A DNA stretch of 8,591 nt from the NCBI GenBank assembly GCA_029986975.1, contig DALTWR010000026.1, positions 1 through 8,591 of the forward strand, written 5' to 3'. A model generated the notes under the pieces. That model saw only the letters and a program-made list of their open reading frames with translations. It was not told where the DNA came from and ran no database searches. Below are positions 6,098 through 8,591 of this stretch, piece after piece; within the stretch, counting starts at the first letter, position 1; every line of letters begins with the position of its first letter. This DNA is from Methanocorpusculum sp. (GTDB lineage Archaea > Halobacteriota > Methanomicrobia > Methanomicrobiales > Methanocorpusculaceae). A program made the position numbers and the translations under genes.

Positions 6098-6169
6098 TGG
6101 ACCCGGCGGGATTTGAACCCGCGGCATCTACGTTGCGAACGTAGCTATCTACCCCTGATATACGAGCCC
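6098..6169 (-). tRNA. tRNA-Ala (anticodon CGC)
   Basis: This 72-nt sequence folds fully as a tRNA. Acceptor GGGCTCG pairs with CGGGTCC, including the G3-U70 wobble that identifies alanine tRNAs. The D stem is TATC/GATA with a 7-nt loop, the anticodon stem CTACG/CGTAG has loop TTCGCAA, the variable loop has 5 nt, and the T stem GCGGG/CCCGC has loop TTCAAAT. The loop puts CGC at positions 34-36, reading GCG codons. The discriminator base is A, and CCA is not encoded (TTA follows), so it is added after transcription. There is no intron. The D stem is A+T-rich and begins with U10 instead of the usual G10. It lies opposite in direction to its neighbours. Confidence 0.96.
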
Positions 6170-6196
6170 AGTTGCGTAACCATATTCTAACTCTGA

Positions 6197-6208
6197 AATT
6201 ATTAATTC
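6197..6208 (-). promoter_or_regulatory. Likely TATA box of the tRNA-Ala gene
   Basis: The minus strand reads GAATTAATAATT, centred about 33 nt upstream of the first tRNA base. The transcript would start about 8 nt before the mature 5' end, leaving a short leader for RNase P. It is the most A+T-rich patch upstream of the tRNA at a suitable distance. Confidence 0.45.
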
Positions 6209-6250
6209 TTCGATGTATCTTTTGGATTCAGTATTTGTTCAGACACAGTT

Positions 6251-6272
6251 TCCCTCAGGGATTTTTCAAAAA
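6251..6272. promoter_or_regulatory. Two abutting 11-bp palindromes, candidate regulatory site
   Basis: TCCCT-C-AGGGA (6251-6261) is followed without a gap by TTTTT-C-AAAAA (6262-6272). Each has perfect 5-bp arms around a single C. The pair ends 12 bp before the candidate TATA box of the PH-repeat gene, a place suited to an activator or repressor site. A looser version (CCTCAG, then TTTCAAAAA after 8 nt) occurs on the other side of the tRNA at 6070-6092. Chance cannot be excluded for such short arms. Confidence 0.35.
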
Positions 6273-6284
6273 GCAGTTACCATG

Positions 6285-6294
6285 TATTTATACT
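6285..6294 (+). promoter_or_regulatory. TATA box for the PH-repeat gene cluster
   Basis: TATTTATACT, centred about 32 bp before the ATG at 6322, is a good archaeal TATA match. The transcript would begin near 6315, giving a leader of only about 7 nt. No ribosome binding site precedes the ATG, which agrees with a leaderless or near-leaderless message. Confidence 0.55.
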
Positions 6295-6321
6295 ATTCAA
6301 ACCTAATATTAGTCAATAATA

Positions 6322-7593
6322 ATGACTCCTGCAGTGCTTCAGGACGGCGAGGTCCAATATTATGCCTCTCCGGTTCTGGTGAAAAATAATCAGTATTATG
6401 CGACGCTTACTAATCAGCGTCTCATCTTCGAAGGGGCGCTAAGTCGTGAATTTAAAGTTATCAGCATACAGGCTGTTTATCCTGAACTGATTGAAAACGG
6501 CAATCCCGGAGTGAAACTGATAATCTCGACTCCTACGGGACAGCGCGATATGATATTAGGATTTCCTGTTGATTCGATGTTCAAAGCCGGAGAACAGCAG
6601 GCATGGATTGATGCAGTCAATAAAGTAATCGGCGATAAACCGTTTGCCACCGGGACATTTGCAGGAGTTTCCCGCGAGATGCCGCTTGGAGAGGTCCATT
6701 CACATCAAATCCGGTTTAACAGTTCAAATGACGGCGATGCTTACGGCATTCCGGCAGCAGGGATTCGTGCTGCCGCAAAAGATACTGCTGCAGCTCAGAC
6801 AGCAGTTTCTGTAGTGCAGAATGAAACATCAGTTGCAGCCCCTGATTATTCTGCCGAAGCGAAGGCTGCAGGCGTTGAGTTGATTCGCGGGGAGTCAGTT
6901 GTAATCAGTACCGCGGGAGTTCGTGTCAAACATACATTCTATACCATATATCTTACCAATCTCCGTCTGATTCTGCAGAATAATCTGGGAAAAATCGGGC
7001 GCGAGTTCGCGCTTGCTGAGCTGATGGATGCAGCCTCCCTTGAGTCTGATGCAGGCGAGCCTGAAATTGCGGTTTCTGTCGGCATGCAGTCCGGCTTAAA
7101 GCAGATGCTTATCGTATATCCGACTGAATCCGCGCGGAATGCGTGGATGCAGCAGCTGCAGAACAGACTTCCGCGAAAGAATGTTCCAACCGGCAATGTC
7201 TCGGCGCAGGCGGGAACTCCCGCCGCGTCACGGGTTGGAACATTTGTTCCTGCGACAAATGAGCGGGTTTTAGTTTCTACTCCTGATGTCAGAATCAAGA
7301 ATCGCCCTGTTGTTGTTCATCTGACAACTACCCGTTTTGTTGTTGATTCTGTAAACGGCGTTGTAGGGGAATTTGCAGTAACGTCGTTATCGCGTGCGGT
7401 TCGGATGGCAAGTGAGATTGGAGAGCCTGGGATTGCGCTGAAAATAAAATCCGCAAAAGGAGATCGCGATATGCATCTGGTTTTCCCGTCATTGAACGAC
7501 CGCGAGGCGTGGATTGATGCCTTGCAGTCTCTGATTCCTGATGAAGAGGCAGGGGGAGCATACAGCGCAGCACCGTCATCTCATATTCTGTAA
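6322..7593 (+). CDS. Protein with three tandem PH-like repeats
   Basis: This 423-residue protein consists of three related domains of about 100 residues: near 5-103, 184-285 and 308-407. Each repeat has the same plan. It opens with a strand ending LTNQRLIF, LTNLRLIL or LTTTRFVV, followed by strands around REF or GEF. A GNPGVKLII, GEPEIAVSV or GEPGIALKI strand comes next, then a basic loop and a DMILGFP, QMLIVYP or DMHLVFP strand. A C-terminal helix with AWIDAVNKVI, AWMQQLQNRL or AWIDALQSLI closes it. Seven strands capped by a Trp-containing helix is the pleckstrin-homology layout, so I call the domains PH-like; archaeal and bacterial PH domains are poorly characterised. Linkers at 104-183 and 286-307 are low-complexity and Ala-rich. 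There is no signal peptide or membrane segment. A zinc-ribbon membrane protein follows 38 nt later, suggesting a role at the membrane. The ligand is unknown. Confidence 0.82.
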   Translation: MTPAVLQDGEVQYYASPVLVKNNQYYATLTNQRLIFEGALSREFKVISIQAVYPELIENGNPGVKLIISTPTGQRDMILGFPVDSMFKAGEQQAWIDAVNKVIGDKPFATGTFAGVSREMPLGEVHSHQIRFNSSNDGDAYGIPAAGIRAAAKDTAAAQTAVSVVQNETSVAAPDYSAEAKAAGVELIRGESVVISTAGVRVKHTFYTIYLTNLRLILQNNLGKIGREFALAELMDAASLESDAGEPEIAVSVGMQSGLKQMLIVYPTESARNAWMQQLQNRLPRKNVPTGNVSAQAGTPAASRVGTFVPATNERVLVSTPDVRIKNRPVVVHLTTTRFVVDSVNGVVGEFAVTSLSRAVRMASEIGEPGIALKIKSAKGDRDMHLVFPSLNDREAWIDALQSLIPDEEAGGAYSAAPSSHIL

Positions 7594-7631
7594 CGACGGT
7601 TCATCCGCGCGCTGCAGAAAATACGCAGACA

Positions 7632-8438
7632 ATGAAGTGCCCGTCATGCGGTGCGGTAAATCCAACGTCTGAGATGTACTGCGCTCTTTGCGGAAGTTCA
7701 CTGCATCCGGCGCGGCCGTATGCAGGTGATGTCGATGAGCCGGTAAGCCGGAAGAAGCGTACACCCCGCCGCAAAGAAGCAGTTGATGATGACGATGAGT
7801 CATGGCCGCCGAAAGGATATCACGAAAAGAAGAGAGCACCCCGTGAAAGCCGTGAGAGGTCTGATTCAGGAAGGGAAAGAAGAGAATATACCGGAGGAGT
7901 TATCGGGTTTATTTCACGTCCGCGCGATGCGTTTCAGTATTATGCGCATGAGCTTCCCGGGGCAGCATTCCCGACTTTCCTGCTGACAGGTGCAATCTGG
8001 GCAGTTCTTACTACGCTGCTTATTGTATATGTGCTTCCGAATATCTTTACATTTGATGCAGGGCAGTTCCCGATTCTGGCATCTCTTCAGGATAATATTC
8101 TTCTGCTTGTTATCTTCATATTTATCCTCTGGATTATCTGGCTTATCGCGGTGCTGCTGCATGCAGTTATAACATCGATTGTTGCTCATCTCTTTGAGCC
8201 GTCGGTTAAAGTATCAGAGGTCATCGCGATGACTATGCGCTGCTCTCTGACGTTTGCTGTTGTCGGATGGATTCCGTTAATTGGTATGTTTGCTGCAAGT
8301 ATCTGGATGGCTGTTGAAACATGGTTTGGTCTGCGTATTACGCAGGACACTTCCGGATTTGGCGCAGCGGCTGCGGCGTTTATTGGAATGATTGTTGTAT
8401 ATGTTGTATTATTTGCTGTAGGAGGAGGATTTGCATGA
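7632..8438 (+). CDS. Zinc-ribbon membrane protein, Yip1-like
   Basis: This 268-residue protein has three parts. Residues 1-25 form a C4 zinc ribbon with CPSC (Cys3, Cys6) and CALC (Cys17, Cys20). Residues 26-88 are a charged, probably unstructured linker with an Arg/Lys patch, a DDDDE run and many Ser, Arg and Glu. Residues 89-268 carry about four membrane segments, near 113-137, 155-183, 205-230 and 244-264. The GFISRPRDAFQYYAHE entry before the first segment and the overall plan resemble the Yip1 family, but I rate that assignment as moderate. The zinc ribbon should face the cytoplasm. No ribosome binding site is evident before the ATG, and no alternative start fits. It sits 38 nt after the PH-repeat gene, and its TGA overlaps the ATG of the next gene as ATGA, with GGAGGAGG serving that gene. 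Confidence 0.8.
   Translation: MKCPSCGAVNPTSEMYCALCGSSLHPARPYAGDVDEPVSRKKRTPRRKEAVDDDDESWPPKGYHEKKRAPRESRERSDSGRERREYTGGVIGFISRPRDAFQYYAHELPGAAFPTFLLTGAIWAVLTTLLIVYVLPNIFTFDAGQFPILASLQDNILLLVIFIFILWIIWLIAVLLHAVITSIVAHLFEPSVKVSEVIAMTMRCSLTFAVVGWIPLIGMFAASIWMAVETWFGLRITQDTSGFGAAAAAFIGMIVVYVVLFAVGGGFA
8421..8428 (+). promoter_or_regulatory. Strong ribosome binding site for the 8435 gene
   Basis: GGAGGAGG lies 6 nt before the ATG at 8435, inside the end of the zinc-ribbon gene. It is the strongest ribosome binding site in the right half of the window and settles the start of the following gene, which overlaps the previous stop by the ATGA arrangement. Confidence 0.8.
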
Positions 8439-8591
8439 ACTGGAAAAAAGGTATGAAATGGATTGTCGCCGTGTTTGCGGTGTTAGTGCTGATGAGCGTG
8501 TTTGTTGGAGCGGTGAGTGGCGAGGAAATTTCATCAATTACATTGACAGGAGTTACCGCGCCGGTAGCAGGTGAAATGCCGAAAACTTCTG
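8435..8591 (+). CDS. N-terminus of a secreted or surface protein (partial)
   Basis: Only the first 52 codons lie in the window. The ATG at 8435 is fixed by the strong GGAGGAGG site. Residues 1-30 look like a signal peptide or N-terminal anchor: the basic start MNWKKGMKW, a hydrophobic core of about 18 residues, and a likely cleavage region at GAVSG before EE. The mature part begins with a beta-rich sequence (ISSITLTGVTAPVAGEMP) that resembles the opening of an Ig-like or surface-repeat domain. The overlap with the preceding membrane-protein gene shows tight cotranslation, so the two products may work together at the cell envelope. Function cannot be given from this fragment. Confidence 0.75.
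   Translation, partial: MNWKKGMKWIVAVFAVLVLMSVFVGAVSGEEISSITLTGVTAPVAGEMPKTS

Noticed and set aside
6939..7298. A 119-residue minus-strand frame.
   Set aside because: It is antisense to the PH-repeat gene, whose second and third repeats cover the same bases.
1..8591. CRISPR arrays, insertion sequences or prophage genes.
   Set aside because: No regularly spaced repeats, transposase, integrase or phage-like genes were seen on either strand.

Overview
The window looks like a core chromosomal segment of a methanogenic euryarchaeon. The order Methanomicrobiales, possibly a Methanocorpusculum-like organism, is my best guess from protein style and moderate G+C, but this is inferred by eye. The archaeal assignment itself is firm. 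It rests on a Kae1-Bud32 fusion, S24e and S27ae ribosomal proteins, RNA polymerase subunit Rpo7 (RpoE'), Spt4, the aIF2 gamma subunit, an archaeal-type GTP-dependent dephospho-CoA kinase, and a tRNA gene without an encoded CCA.

Left half (1 to about 4960, all minus strand): a compact information-processing cluster. In transcription order it reads DUF2098-like protein, aIF2 gamma, COG1412-type PIN protein, Rpo7, Spt4, dephospho-CoA kinase, S24e, S27ae and Kae1-Bud32 (cut by the left edge). Most junctions are 0 to 13 nt; two wider gaps, before aIF2 gamma (70 nt) and before S24e (44 nt), each hold a possible TATA box. This order is a familiar archaeal neighbourhood that links translation initiation, transcription elongation, CoA synthesis, ribosomal proteins and the tRNA t6A modification complex. 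The oddest point is the aIF2 gamma/PIN junction. The PIN reading frame clearly encodes its catalytic N-terminus ([10 protein letters not shown]), but no ATG, GTG or TTG precedes it.

Middle (4962 to 5130): a divergent control region. It has candidate TATA boxes on both strands and, between them, a perfect 8-bp inverted repeat with a 9-nt spacer, which looks like an operator.

Right half (5131 to the end, plus strand except one tRNA): a small all-helical protein of unknown function with strongly biased alanine codons, followed 23 nt later by a nitroreductase-family flavoprotein. Next come tRNA-Ala(CGC) on the minus strand and an intergenic stretch with two abutting palindromes upstream of a TATA box. 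Then follows a three-gene plus-strand cluster: a protein made of three tandem PH-like repeats, a zinc-ribbon membrane protein, and the start of a secreted or surface protein whose ATG overlaps the previous stop. This last cluster is the least described part of the window and may be a membrane or cell-surface system.

No CRISPR array, insertion sequence or prophage is visible. No gene-free stretch exceeds 300 bases.
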